A DNA stretch of 64,000 nt from Terfezia claveryi (Eukaryota > Ascomycota > Pezizomycetes > Pezizales > Pezizaceae): positions 248,001 through 312,000 of the forward strand of contig WHUX01000001.1 in assembly GCA_015179025.1 (NCBI GenBank), given 5' to 3'. Made by a program: the position numbers and the translations under genes. Under the pieces are notes generated by a model. That model made no database searches, was not told the origin of the DNA, and saw only the letters and a list, made by a program, of their open reading frames with translations. Below, piece after piece: positions 1 through 10,612 of this stretch. Each line of letters starts with the position of its first letter. The stretch's first letter is position 1.

Positions 1-860
1 ATTCTCCAGCTCATGCTCTCTCGTTCCTGACGCAGACGCAAATCACTGTAATAATCCCCACTTTCCTGACACACCCATCCTATTTTATGATTTTATGTCC
101 ATTCTGCACACAGATCAAAATCTTATCCTCTCCATGAGTGGAGTTCTAATTTCAGTTCATATTCCAACGTAAAGAGTCTCCTAACCTCTTTTTTTTTTCT
201 ATGACACGTGTATTATAAGCATTTGCTGACATGTATTTTATTCTCTCACGATATAATACAAAACTAGCTAAACACACAACTATTGTGACCAAATCACTGC
301 CCTGAAGGCACACCAAAATCACCGCCCAAATCAGCCCCGTCTCACCATGTAAATAAGCCTAGAAATCACCGTCCAAAAAAATTATAGAAACCACCATCTA
401 TATCAACCCAGTATCAGCATGCAAATAGGCATAGAAGAGTGCCTACGTTGTAGGTGGGCCTTGGAGAGAGAAATGACAGGAAAAAAATTCTTAAGTCCCC
501 GGTGGACACATGTTGGAGGTAGGGAATGCTAGCCCTCTAATGTCGGGTCGAGCTACTGTTGACTTAGAGCCGGCAAGGGCAAGGGCGAAGGAACTCGGTT
601 GTTAGTTGGATAGAGAGGAAAGGAAGCAAAACAAGAACGAGAGCAGTGGTCTAGTTCTATATACGAATAAGGTTCTGCTGACACAGGACTTGAGAGTAAC
701 AGTAAGGCCCCAGGAAACCGAAACCCCGCCACACCGGTATGGTTATTAAGAAGCAGCCATAAGAGATATTCATGAGAGAACAAGAATCAAATGCAGAGGC
801 CAAAAAAGCAGGAATTACACGTCGAAATGAGCTCTGCAACCTTGTAACCTTACAACAAGC
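1..860. other. Intergenic stretch, no gene seen
   Basis: No open frame here resembles a known protein. The stretch is AT-rich and holds only the degenerate direct duplication described separately at 330-436. The window edge cuts whatever gene lies further left. Confidence 0.6.
330..436. repeat. Degenerate direct duplication, two 35-bp cores
   Basis: The core at 330-364 (ATCAGCCCCGTCTC...) and the core at 402-436 (ATCAACCCAGTATC...) match at 28 of 35 positions and are 72 bp apart. The bases just before them (AATCACCG-like, ACCACC-like) are also partly similar. It may be an old local duplication or the remains of a repeat; no terminal inverted repeats were seen. Confidence 0.6.
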
Positions 861-1796
861 TCAAGACTGATCTCCACTTCCATCTCCGCCTCCAGATCCA
901 CCTCCAAACTCGCCTCCAGATCCACCTCCAAACCCTCCAGATCCACCTCCAAATCCGCCTCGACTAGCAGCAAGCATATCCCTCGTCATTCTAGCAAATA
1001 TTTCCATCTGTTTAACTTGCGCATCTGCCTGAATTCGAGCAATCTCCACCTTTGCTTCATTTTCCGCTTTGATTCTCTTTAAGCTTAGCTCTAGTTGTGC
1101 AGCTTGCTTTTCTTCAAAGGCTCGCTTTAATACTCCATTGAGATCCCGCTTCCCTGAGCGTTTTGGTGGGAGCAGGGGTGCTGGGGTTGCATGCAGAGCT
1201 GGTGAGCCTCTTCTAGAGGATGATTCGGATGCTGGCTCGGATGCTGGCACTGGCTCGAACAGTATTTGGGGCACTGGCTCGGATGGCCTTTGAGAAACTG
1301 GCTGAGAAGGTGCTGGTATTGGAGAGGCTATAGACTCTGTATGGAGAATAACGGATATATTCGGACGTGACCCCCATAATTCCTCCAAACGCCAGAAGAA
1401 AGGGCATCTCCGCTCTAGTAGTTCATTAATGGACTGCTCATTATCTTCATACCTAACTCCCCACCCTGAGCGTATTTGCATTGCTCTGGCACCTTTCCAA
1501 GCTTTCTTCATATTCCCTATTTTTTCAGAGATTTTTTTCACCGTAATGTGCTCTTCAAGTGCAAATGATTGCTCCTTAACTTCCTTGTGCCATGCAATTT
1601 GCTTGCCTCGTAGTTGTTCGTGATTCTCCTCCATCCAGGAAATGAGTTTCTCAACCTCGCCGCGAGTCCATGGTCGTGGGGTTGTAGTATTGGCCATAGT
1701 TGGGTGTTTGCGGTTTGGCATGTCCGTGATCTGGGTGTTCGACATATTCATATTTGTGTTCAGCAATGTAGGAACTTGGAGCTTGGAACCAGACAA
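861..1796 (-). CDS. Myb/SANT-like DNA-binding protein, orphan, Gly-rich tail
   Basis: This is a single-exon frame of 311 codons. Residues about 38-145 look like a trihelix/Myb-SANT-like domain: a first helix with PWTRGEVEKLISWM, then conserved tryptophans and a WRLEELWG segment. A proline/serine-rich linker (about 155-210) follows. A charged amphipathic helix (about 215-275, FEEKQAAQLELSLKRIKAE...) resembles the coiled coil that often ends Myb-like proteins of PIF/Harbinger transposons. The last 35 residues are a low-complexity tract of GGGSGG and FGGG units. No transposase lies beside it, and I saw no terminal inverted repeats. In fungi such genes are often transposon-derived or lineage-specific. 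The function here is unknown; DNA binding is inferred only from the fold-like pattern. In-frame methionines at residues 1, 16, 18 and 26 make the start uncertain. Confidence 0.55.
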   Translation of the reverse strand: MSGSKLQVPTLLNTNMNMSNTQITDMPNRKHPTMANTTTPRPWTRGEVEKLISWMEENHEQLRGKQIAWHKEVKEQSFALEEHITVKKISEKIGNMKKAWKGARAMQIRSGWGVRYEDNEQSINELLERRCPFFWRLEELWGSRPNISVILHTESIASPIPAPSQPVSQRPSEPVPQILFEPVPASEPASESSSRRGSPALHATPAPLLPPKRSGKRDLNGVLKRAFEEKQAAQLELSLKRIKAENEAKVEIARIQADAQVKQMEIFARMTRDMLAASRGGFGGGSGGFGGGSGGEFGGGSGGGDGSGDQS

Positions 1797-3829
1797 ATCA
1801 GGGAACAGGAACTTGAAGTGACGCCACTACGGAGTTGGCCAATGAGGGCGACAGCCAAGTACCAAGGTGTGACACCTGAAGGCCTTGTGCATGAACCAAG
1901 TTTTGATGTGATCCCCTACATAGTACATAAAAGCTGAGTAACTACTCAAGGATCCTTGTTTATTGTGATACTGACTGCATGACATGAGCCCTGGGCTGCT
2001 GATGATTTTCTGGGAAGGCAAAATCACCTTATTTTAGCTGGGTAATTTAGTTGGTGGAATGTTTCATGTTAGTTGAGGTAGTGCGTTGAGGGTAATGCTA
2101 TGGCCATGGACATCTGTTAGCTGCATCTCCCAAGAATATATAGCCTTATTCTGTAAGATGTGTCTTCATCCGGATTGCAGGAACCAGCAATGGTCATGAA
2201 GGCGAGAATCTAATTTCAATTCACAAGAATTTCGTGCTGAACTGCGCAGAGAAATGAAACAGCTTGCTAAATTCAGGGCGTTGCTTACTTATTAGCCGAT
2301 GCCGAAGTTATTGCACTGCCGGTACAAAGCTTTGTGTGCCCAGTGTGGTCATGCAAAGTACGAAAATACACATGAAATTTTCGCTCCCCACTGTCTGACT
2401 GAATCCAGATGCCCTTGCACTGCTTTCCCCACGAACTTGCTTACCGAGGCCATTACCATGGAATTTCTCCTCATCCTCATGTAGCAATTATTACAATTGC
2501 AACGCAATAGTCTATCTGGCCCTGGCTTCTAAGGAACCCCCACGATAGCTGCAGTCCCTAAATATATTCTCCAGCAGGGTTTATTGGCCTAAAGCACCCA
2601 TCGATGCATCGCATGACCAGCGGGCCAACTTTTTTCCCGATGTTAACATTGGGTAGTTTTGTCATCCCTCCCCTGTAGTCTGGTTCTCCCCCTGTCATGA
2701 TCACGAGCTGCAGCCCAGAGCTTACTAAGTCTGGGCCCCATTACTTACTTACTTAGAGTATCAGTACTTACCTAAAGTAGTAGTCGTTCTGGGCAGATGT
2801 CCATATCTTTTAAGGCTGGGGCCTGGGGAGAGGGAGTGGAATTCATACATAAACCCGATGCGATTTTCGAGTGTGAGGCAAGATATTGGATCACATGCAT
2901 GGTGGTTTACAGTTGTATGTGCAATGTATGATCCTTATGTTCCCAAATAACCACGAGTGTATAGAACTCCTTACTCTTTAGCCCTTCTGGTTTGGCCCTG
3001 AGCTAAGAGAGGTGAACCCATATGTGAGGGACTTTGGCCAAAGTTTTGCGGAGTTAGCTACCTCGCTGATCGCATCGAGGAAATTTAAAAACCACTGCCG
3101 ATAACGCAGCTTGCCTGGGTGACTAACAGATATAGAGACGGGACTGGATTTGCTGAGACAGAATCAAGTCAGTGGCCAGAAACTAGTATTGAATCTTCTG
3201 GAGGATTAGGGATTTTGGTTTACAAAGAGCTGTGAAGATTGTATATATATTGTGTGATTTGTTTGATGCTAGATATGGAGGAGTGCATTGGGATTGAATT
3301 TCTATTGGCCTGGGAGACATATTTAAGTATGCATCGGCTCCTAGGCCTGGGTACACACTGTAACTACTTTTTCTGTTGTGTATAGGTACATATATTTCCG
3401 TGTCATTAGCCTCCGCCCGACTAGCAATTTCAGCAGTAACTTCCTTGCAAACCTGGAATTATGGTTGTGAAGAGGATTTCTACATAAAGCCGGTTGCTAT
3501 ATTAGTTTTTATTGTATACAAATTTGTATGCTAACATGATGTATCCCCAACTTTTCAGGCATCTACACATAGCCTTGTTTGTATATAAGCTGTTATATTA
3601 TAGAATTTGGGAGCTTTAGATGGCCTTAGTTTAAACCCTAAAGGGATTGCGGATTTGTGATTTTTAATAAGTTTAGTATTAAATAAAGGCAAATGTCGTA
3701 CTAACTTATTTCATGACTTCCAGTTACCCTGAACGATCTCACTTAGTATGAGTTCTCTGGCCAGACTACAATTATCCAAATTCACTTACCAGCTCAACAT
3801 TTCCTCGCCTCACCACTTCCCTACTTGGC
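1797..3829. other. Intergenic stretch, about 2 kb
   Basis: All frames are broken by stops and the short open frames look random. The stretch contains one copy of the TAGTCTGGTT insert family (2668-2694) and short CTTA repeats near 2740-2780. The last part should hold the promoter of the methyltransferase-like gene, but no specific site could be named. Confidence 0.5.
2668..2694 (+). repeat. TAGTCTGGTT insert with flanking direct repeat
   Basis: The motif TAGTCTGGTT (2676-2685) sits between CTCCCCTG (2668-2675) and CTCCCCCTG (2686-2694). These are the same sequence apart from one C. The arrangement matches other members of the family in this window and is read as a tiny insertion or footprint with a target-site duplication. 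Confidence 0.6.
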
Positions 3830-5011
3830 ATGACAGACTTCTTCCTAACCCATCACCCTCGACCTTCAATTATGCCCCCCGGCGGCTTCCGCAGAGCCTA
3901 CACCACCCAAGGTGTCTCCACATACTACACCGCGAACTCGCACACTTACCGAAACCCGCACTTTCCCGGCGTCGTGAAATGCATCCACGCAATCCTCAAT
4001 CACCTCATCCTTCCTCCTAGATCTATACTACCGGTAACATACAATCTCAATGAAGTTGTGATTGAGAAAGATACTGGGGAGCGGGTTGAGATACCCTTAC
4101 TAGACGTACAGGAGGATGAGAAGGGGGAGGCGGCGGAATTGACGGTGTTTGATTGTGCGGCTGGGGGAGGCGAGGCGACAGTTGCGGTGAGGGAATGGGT
4201 GGGGAGGGTAATGCCTGAGCTGCTTTGGTGTGGTAGTGAGGGCGAGACGGGAGGTGGACAGGGGGAGGACGAGAAGGGAAAGATGAAGAGAAGGAAGTTG
4301 GGGTTGAGAGTTTATGCGAGCGATCCGTTTACGAATGAGTTGTATGAGGAGAGGGTTAATGGATTTCGAAAAAGTGAAGGAATACAGGATGGAGCTAGGG
4401 GGTATGAAGCTAATGTAGAAGTTGCGGGGAAGGGGGTTGGTAGCGGTGATGGGGAGCAGACTGAAGCAGCTATGGGCCAGAAAGAGACACCGCTTTCTGT
4501 GCGTGGTGATACATTATCAAAACTTATAGGATCATCACCAATACCTACAGAACCAACGACGGCGGTGACTGTAGCACAAACACAATTAGAACCATCACCA
4601 ACACAATTATCATCAATATTATGTTCTACACCATCAACACTTCCCCCCTCGGCTTCCCCACCCAACCTCTATATCCCCTGCCATTCGTTCTCCTTCCGGG
4701 ATATCCCCTTTCAAGGCCTCGACACCCTCCTTTCCGCTGCACCAGGAGTTCCTCTTCCTACCGGCGACCCACCCTCTCTCTACATTGACCTGACCATCAT
4801 CTCTTTCGCTCTCCACCTCTGCCCCCCTTCGGAGCTCTTCTCCCTCCTCTACGAGCTCTCCAGGCACAGTGCATACCTCGTCGTCATCGCCCCCCATAAG
4901 AACCCGCATATACCCGGTGGAGGAGAAAGCGGGTGGGTGGGTCCATTGATGGAGGTGCTTGTGAAGAAGGAAAGAGTGAGGGGGAGGGTATTTAGGAGCG
5001 TGAATTTCTAG
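3830..5011 (+). CDS. SAM-dependent methyltransferase-like protein
   Basis: One exon, 393 codons from the first ATG. A second ATG at 3872 (protein beginning MPPGGFRRAYTT) gives a start more like what I recall of fungal relatives and may be the true one. Residues about 108-116 (VFDCAAGGGEA) fit the glycine-rich motif I that binds S-adenosylmethionine in class I methyltransferases. YASDPFTNELYEERV (about 163-177) fits the acidic motif II region. DLTIISFALHLCPP (about 325-338), followed by VVIAPHKNPHI, fits motifs IV and V. Between them lies a low-complexity Ser/Thr/Pro-rich insert (about 185-285) unlike the rest. The substrate is unknown. The motif I acidic-Gly pattern is imperfect, so activity is not certain. 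It runs towards the complex I gene on the opposite strand, 290 bp away. Confidence 0.7.
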   Translation: MTDFFLTHHPRPSIMPPGGFRRAYTTQGVSTYYTANSHTYRNPHFPGVVKCIHAILNHLILPPRSILPVTYNLNEVVIEKDTGERVEIPLLDVQEDEKGEAAELTVFDCAAGGGEATVAVREWVGRVMPELLWCGSEGETGGGQGEDEKGKMKRRKLGLRVYASDPFTNELYEERVNGFRKSEGIQDGARGYEANVEVAGKGVGSGDGEQTEAAMGQKETPLSVRGDTLSKLIGSSPIPTEPTTAVTVAQTQLEPSPTQLSSILCSTPSTLPPSASPPNLYIPCHSFSFRDIPFQGLDTLLSAAPGVPLPTGDPPSLYIDLTIISFALHLCPPSELFSLLYELSRHSAYLVVIAPHKNPHIPGGGESGWVGPLMEVLVKKERVRGRVFRSVNF

Positions 5012-5303
5012 AAATCTTTGGTTTTTTATATTTTACTTATCTGGCGAAGCATTTAATCTTTTGTGCATTTGGATGACATAAAGACAAATGATTCTGATTT
5101 TTGCTGGTTTTGCGCATTGGATCCCTTATTATCAACATAAAAAAAAAGAAAAAGAGCCCGAGTTCAGCGGTAGCCAATGTCCGTAGAATCGGACGTACCC
5201 AGATCCTACTAACCCTCCTCCCCTCTGCCGTGCACAATCTATCAATCGTATCTACATAATTCACACCCTTCGATATCCACACTACAAATTTGTTCCATTT
5301 TGT

Positions 5304-6262
5304 TTACAAATCTGGTCTCGTCACCTCCGGGCCCCACATTGGGCTAGTCAAAGTCGTCAACTCCTTCGCAGGCTCACAGCTCCGCCGTCCACTCATGGGT
5401 CCTGGTGGGGGAATCTCAGCCTTGCCTGACTTATCCCTAGCTGCTTGTCGCAATGCCTCTAGTAAGTCCTTTGTAGTATTGGCATTTAAGTCTTCGTAGT
5501 AGTCGTCGTTGATTTGAATCATTGGTCCTACCAATATTCCCCCCCAATTAGCCCCCATTCTAACCCCATCCCTTCCCCAACTGAAAGGCTTACCATTCAC
5601 ACACGCCCCCAAACACTCCACCTCCGACACAGTAAAAATCCCCTCTTGATCACTCTCCCCTGGGTTCAACCCCGTCGTCTCCGTCACCGCTTCATCACCG
5701 CATCACTTCCGCATAATAAACACGGGCTAGTCGTGCAAACCTGGACATGGAATTTTCCTACGGGAGACCGGTTGTACATGGTATAGAACGTCGCTACCTC
5801 GTAGACCCTCATTGGGGGCATTTCAAGAATCCGAGCTACCTCATTCATAACGGAGATGGAGCAGAATCCGTGCTGGCGTTGCCCAAGGTCAAGAATCGGC
5901 ATCACGGCGGCTTTTTTGTATTGCGGGGGATATCGACTGAGAATGGCGGTAATGAGTTTCTCGTTCTGGGGTGTGAATTTGAAAGGGATTGAAGGGTTGT
6001 TGGTGGGGGTATCTCGGTGCTGAGGTTCAGCTCAGGTCAGAACAGCAGCTCATCGGCGCAAAACACCAGATTGGGGAGGTGAAGGAATAGAGAGACATAC
6101 GACAGCTAAAGAGTCACTCCTCCTTCCCCCAACAGCCGCAGAAGAGAATTCCCGTCCTGCTCCCTGTGGCGCATATGTCACAGCTCTGTATCCACCACCG
6201 ACCCGAGTCGCCGCGCCGCGAACTCCCTGGAGCATCAGACGCATAGGTAACCGGAATGCCAT
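5304..6262 (-). CDS. nuo24: NADH:ubiquinone oxidoreductase 24 kDa subunit (NDUFV2/NuoE type), with apparent frameshift
   Basis: Subunit of the NADH-oxidising module of mitochondrial complex I; it carries a [2Fe-2S] cluster (N1a). Exons read on the minus strand: 6262-6101, 6019-5594 and 5527-5304, with introns of 81 and 66 bp. The start [16 protein letters not shown] is Arg-rich and fits a mitochondrial presequence. The four cluster cysteines are present: CTTSPC, then ECLGAC. Family blocks [13 protein letters not shown] and [13 protein letters not shown] are clear. Oddity: just after CGSDAVMK the frame hits a stop, and the protein resumes one base out of register at [12 protein letters not shown]. 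Restoring one base near 5686-5692 gives 813 nt (270 residues), the usual length. No intron fits there, so this is a sequencing error or a real broken allele. The second intron is stop-free and a multiple of three. NGPM replaces the usual NAPM at that splice junction. Confidence 0.88.
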
Positions 6263-7139
6263 TTTGGGAGATGGTGAGGTCTGGATGGAGGGAGCTGGAT
6301 CTGACGTTATCGCCGCCGTTGATATAAACTGAGATTGGCTGGTTGAGGTAAGCTTGGCATCTACCGTAGGCACGTGACGGGAGGGCTATTGGAGTTGAGG
6401 GTAGCCAATATTCCAGGAAAAACTAATATATGGACCAAGTCCAACCCTTTGAACATATGGAATTTCATCAGCCAGACTGGAATTTCATTCTTTCTATGAC
6501 TTTTCCATGAATCTAGGTCTGATTACAAGACAGGTTGAAGTTGGAGAGAGAATTTCGAGGCTAAGTATCACTGTTGGGTATCCAGACCTCAAAATAAAAC
6601 TAGCTCCCATTAGATACACATGTCCCCCCTTAAACCCAGAGGCTCAGCATTGACGGGTACCTATGTACTTGCTTCACCTGGTTCCTTCTATAGCTTCTCA
6701 TTTGTGCCCACGGACTGCCTATAGCTAAATATGATACAATATAGCTGTATGGAGTCAATCTAGACCCAAGATTAAGATGCAGCACGAAAGTTTTGTCACA
6801 GGAAATACCCCTAATAGTGCCAATAAGCAACTACCTGTGAAAGTTGGGCGAGGGGGAGATCAGCAGAGCTCACAAGAAAGATGTCCACCAAAGTTATAAT
6901 ATACTTCTAATTACCTCATGTCAATTCAACATGTGTACTATACCTCTTTTTTTCTACCTTAAAAGTACAGGTGAGACGAGTATAATTCACAAATAGAAGG
7001 GTTAGAAGGGGTCGTTTGCATGCAGGTTGAGCAGGTACATATAGTCTTAGTCTGGTTAGTATAGTCTGGTCAATATAAGACACTGTAATTCCGGCCTCAA
7101 ATAGTAATATATACCTAATACGAGCAAGACTATTATCCA
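6263..7139. other. Intergenic, nuo24 upstream region
   Basis: No coding signal is seen. It holds the likely nuo24 promoter on its left side and, at 7040-7067, a copy of the TAGTCTGGTT insert family about 70 bp before the initiator tRNA gene. Confidence 0.5.
7040..7067 (+). repeat. TAGTCTGGTT insert with 8-bp direct repeat
   Basis: TATAGTCT at 7040-7047 is repeated exactly at 7060-7067. The 12-bp insert between them begins TAGTCTGGTT (7048-7057). A second near-copy, TAGTCTGGTCAATA, follows at 7062. Because the repeat itself shares TAGTCT with the motif, slippage is an alternative explanation at this site. Confidence 0.5.
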
Positions 7140-7211
7140 AGCAACATGGCGCAGCGGAAGCGCGCCGGGCTCATAACCCGGAGGGCCCTCGATCGAAACG
7201 AGGTGTTGCTA
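7140..7211 (+). tRNA. Initiator tRNA-Met (anticodon CAT)
   Basis: The 72-nt cloverleaf folds fully: acceptor AGCAACA/TGTTGCT, D arm GCGC/GCGC, anticodon stem CCGGG/CCCGG with loop CTCATAA (anticodon 7172-7174), and T stem CCTCG/CGAGG with loop ATCGAAA. Three features mark the eukaryotic initiator rather than the elongator: the A1-U72 end pair, three G-C pairs next to the anticodon loop, and A at positions 54 and 60 of the T loop. There is no intron and no encoded CCA. The only clear T-run is 35 bp downstream (7246-7253), after a small hairpin. Confidence 0.97.
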
Positions 7212-7218
7212 GCATCTA

Positions 7219-7229
7219 AGTTCGAGTCC
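7219..7229 (+). promoter_or_regulatory. Possible extragenic Pol III B box
   Basis: AGTTCGAGTCC, 8 bp after the initiator tRNA, matches the Pol III B-box consensus (GGTTCGANNCC) at all but the first base. The B box inside this tRNA is weak because initiator T loops have A54 and A60. TFIIIC could use the downstream box, as at the yeast U6 gene, but this is inference only. Confidence 0.3.
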
Positions 7230-7253
7230 CTTTCGACTCCAATTATTTTTTTT
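7224..7253 (+). terminator. Pol III terminator of the initiator tRNA
   Basis: A short hairpin GAGTC/GACTC (7224-7228 with 7235-7239) is followed by eight T at 7246-7253. This is the first T-run of at least four after the tRNA, so the pre-tRNA trailer would be about 35-40 nt. Confidence 0.55.
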
Positions 7254-7427
7254 CTATTACATATAATTCTATAGAGGGTATAACCAACAAATTCTATATT
7301 CAAATAAAAAAGCCTCCCTTCTTGAGAAAACCTTTCCCTTATATACAACTTAAATACAGTATTTACTTCTAATATATATTATAGAACAATTACTCGGGCC
7401 CATGGACTCTTTATTTATATTCGTCTG

Positions 7428-10400
7428 TTATCGAGATGCAGTCAGAACAGTTCCTAGCTTCTCTGCCGCTTTTCTCCGTTCCACTTTTTCGTGGTCAAAA
7501 AACCACGTCCGCTCCTGCCTCTCCTTTCTCTCTAGTAACCTATCTAAGTCGCGGGCTCTATATGGATGCCATACATCGGGATAGTTTTGTGAAGCCCAGG
7601 CATCGATGTCCTTCCGACGATCGCGGGGTGTGCAGTTGTATAGTGTTGATAACCTACACAAAGATGAAAAAGATGAGCACATTTTAGCCTCGCTCACACC
7701 ATCATTCCCACAGTTCATCCCCTACTCTGCAAGGAGGCAAGATATACTTACACCTTCTCGTCCGGCCTCCCTCCCCCCTCCACTTCCATGCCTTTGACAA
7801 TATCCCACGCATCACTATACAGCCCATGCCTCGCATGCGCTTCCACATAACTTGCCCAATTATTCGAATTCGGTTCAATCTTGAACAATTTCAAGGTCCC
7901 CCAAATCTGTTTCGCCTCACCAAGCCAACCTGGTTTTCGCCCACACATATCAATGACAATACTGATACTGGTATAATCCGGTCCCGCTCTCGATCTCTTT
8001 ATAGTCCCCCAGAACTTCATTGCTCTTTCGTATAGTCCACAATGAGAATATGCATTCATGAGGGCGTTGAGGATAGATGTTGGGGCCGGGGATGGGATCG
8101 CTGAGGAAAGGTTGCAGAGGTCATGGACTAGTTGGAGGTTTTCGACGTCCCGGGTTTGAGCGAGCCCGTCGAGGGCGGTGATGAACATTGGTAAGGAGAT
8201 GGGTGGGGGCGCGTGAGTTAGGATGGTTATTGCCATGTCACTTCGGTTGATGGAGAAGAATGTTTGCATTAGACTCATTCTGATTGGAGGAGAGATCTGC
8301 GTGGGAGGGAAGTGTGTGTATAGGAGGAGGTATGTGTCCCAGGCAGATAAGAGAGATGTCCGAGGAGACCTGATATGCGTGAGGAAGAGAACTGTTAATC
8401 GATGAAGAGTTGACGCAGGAAGAGTGTATATCGTGCTGTCCAGCAAGGGGGGTAGTGAAGAGAGAGTATTTGTAGAGAGATGGTATACAATTAGTGATGA
8501 CAAGGTGTTCGAGTCGAGAGCCAAATGGCGGTCGTACAGGTCACTGAGAAGATAATTAATCTTTGATAGCTCTGTTGGGATTTGTGGTGGTTTTGACAGG
8601 GGAGGATCATGAGCACGACCCCAGTTCAACTTCACATGTCTCCCACCAGCCCTTTGGGATTGGCAACCCTCTCCAGTTTGCCTGTTTTTTGCGTCCGCGG
8701 CCGGGTCATAGAGTCCTGTCGCAATACCAGCTAATCCGCGAATAAGTTTTCTCAACTCGATTGCATTGTCATTTTCCGGGATAGGGTGGATTTTCATATC
8801 CTCGTAGGACTGCCATGCTCCGTTCCAATCTTCTTTCTGCACAAGAATCTGAGTTTTCAAACTTAGTAGTTTCCTATCGAGCTTGATGTTCCACTTTTCT
8901 GCGAGATTTAGGACATCTTCCGCGTACGGTTTGTCCCGAGAAAGAAGTCTCTCAACGACTTCGCCCAGAATCACCGCATCAGGCAGCGGCACCCATTTCT
9001 TCTCATCTTTCTTGTGTAGTTTCTCCATATTTTCAAAGACAAACTCAACGCTCTTTACACCAGCATGTACTTCCGCTTCCATTCCCACGCCAATTGTACT
9101 CGCCCAACTCGCAATCGTGGCCCACCACTTCTGCATCCCCACGATATCAATAGGGGACCCTGGGTCTGGAGGCCGTAGTTCAAAGACAGTCATCATACTC
9201 CACAACAAATCATTAGCCATTCGAGTTTTCCATCGCCGAGAATAAAACTGCAATAGAAGCTCATAGGTATCAAGCATTGGTTCTGGGGACCCAGGCTCAA
9301 AACGTAACTTGTGCCACCACATTCTTGCTGCATCAAGTCCATCACGCACAGTACAGTGAACAGCAACTCGTTGGTGCCACATACTAGCATCGGGTCTGAC
9401 ACTGTAGAGATTAAGAATTTTGTCCCATGCCCGGTCGAAACCTTCTTCATCACCCCTAAGCGTGTACCCACGGAGGACTTCCTCCCACACCTCCTTTGTT
9501 ACTGCATGCTCTCCGTACTTTTCCCATGCCGTAGAGCATATAGTCAGAGGCTCATCGCTTCCGGTGGATGTACTGGCATTTCTATTGTTTATTATCCGGG
9601 AGATAAGTAAGTAGTCACTCGTTAACGGCTCATACCCAGGGCGACATATAATATCTTGAAATATTAACTTTGCAAGGTCCGATTCATACGTAGACGGAGT
9701 ATCTGTCAAAGCCGTAGCTTGTAATGCGGAGCGCAGGGAAGATATAGGCATGCCTTCCCTTGCCATAAGATCCGCAAATAGGAGGCGATAGAAATATTCC
9801 GATGAATTGTTTGAGGAATTGGTCATTTGCAAGACGCCTATGGTATTCCGCACAGTCTGAAGGTATAATGGTGAAGCCTGAGCCTTTTTTCTCATTGAAG
9901 TAGGTATACTAGAAGTGGGAAGCGTAGAAGCTTGTGTTTCCGCTTCGTCTTTCAACTTCAGCTCACATAAATACTCGTATGTCCTCATCAGCACATATGC
10001 ATGCTCTTCCAGCAATTCTCTCTCAGCTTTCGGCCATGTCACTCCATCCTTGGTCTCTAGATAGTCGTCCAGAAGCACATGATACGCCGCAATTAGAGCC
10101 TCCGGGGTGGGGCAATTCCCAATATGATCATCAAGGTACACAACCAGCTGAGCCATAACGTCAAAGCCAGGGACTGACTTTGGGATCTTCGTTAAACGTG
10201 ATGTGTGCAAACAAGGACGAATGGATGGATCGCTGATATCGAAGTGGGTGGCGGTATGCCTAGGGGTAGGCCCGCCTTGCGCAACTATCTCCTCTTGGGG
10301 TTTCACAAACCGGGTCGGGCGGTAAAAGGCACCGTTGCGTTTTTGCTGTATTGAAGGGTTACGAACTCCTCCCCTGGGTGGAGAAGAGAGTACTGGGGCG

Positions 10401-10612
10401 AGGTATGCTGGAACAACCAAACTTGATGGTAGGGAGGGGAAGGCTGTAGTTTTGGTATGAAGACTTCGCTGTGAGGATGTATGGTTTGTATGGTTCAGCT
10501 TGTTTCCACCTCCTTCATAGCTAGATCCAATCCCTATTCCAGACTCCTGTAGTATCACCGCCCTCTGCTGGAGCAGCCATAGTCGCTGTGCCGTAAAAGG
10601 CCGCATCCTCAA
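7428..10612 (-). CDS. Pentatricopeptide repeat (PPR) protein, probably mitochondrial
   Basis: Two exons on the minus strand, 10612-7752 and 7653-7428, separated by a 98-bp intron (GTAAGT...TGTAG). They join in phase to 1028 residues. The N terminus is Arg/Gln-rich with few acids (MRMRPFTAQRLWLLQQRAV), as in mitochondrial targeting peptides. Helical 35-residue PPR units are clearest at about 370-480 (SVRPDASMWHQR..., GSPEPMLDTYELLLQFYS) and about 850-950 (SILNALMNAYSHCGLYERAMKFW; NNWASYVEAHARHGLYSDAW). The basic C terminus (KERQERTWFFDHEKVERRKA) is carried by exon 2. PPR proteins bind single-stranded organellar RNA and help its processing or translation. The target transcript cannot be told from sequence. 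Fungal PPR proteins of this size include the CYA5/COX1-translation type and the CIA84 complex I assembly factor; I cannot choose between them. Confidence 0.82.

Noticed and set aside
3748..4020. Plus-strand frame of 90 codons overlapping the methyltransferase-like gene
   Set aside because: It is another frame of the same DNA. The 3830 frame has SAM-binding motifs and this one has no recognisable content.
7212..7240. Second tRNA or tRNA 3' half after the initiator tRNA
   Set aside because: TTCGAGTC looks like a T loop, but the flanking bases do not form a T stem and no acceptor or anticodon arm is present.
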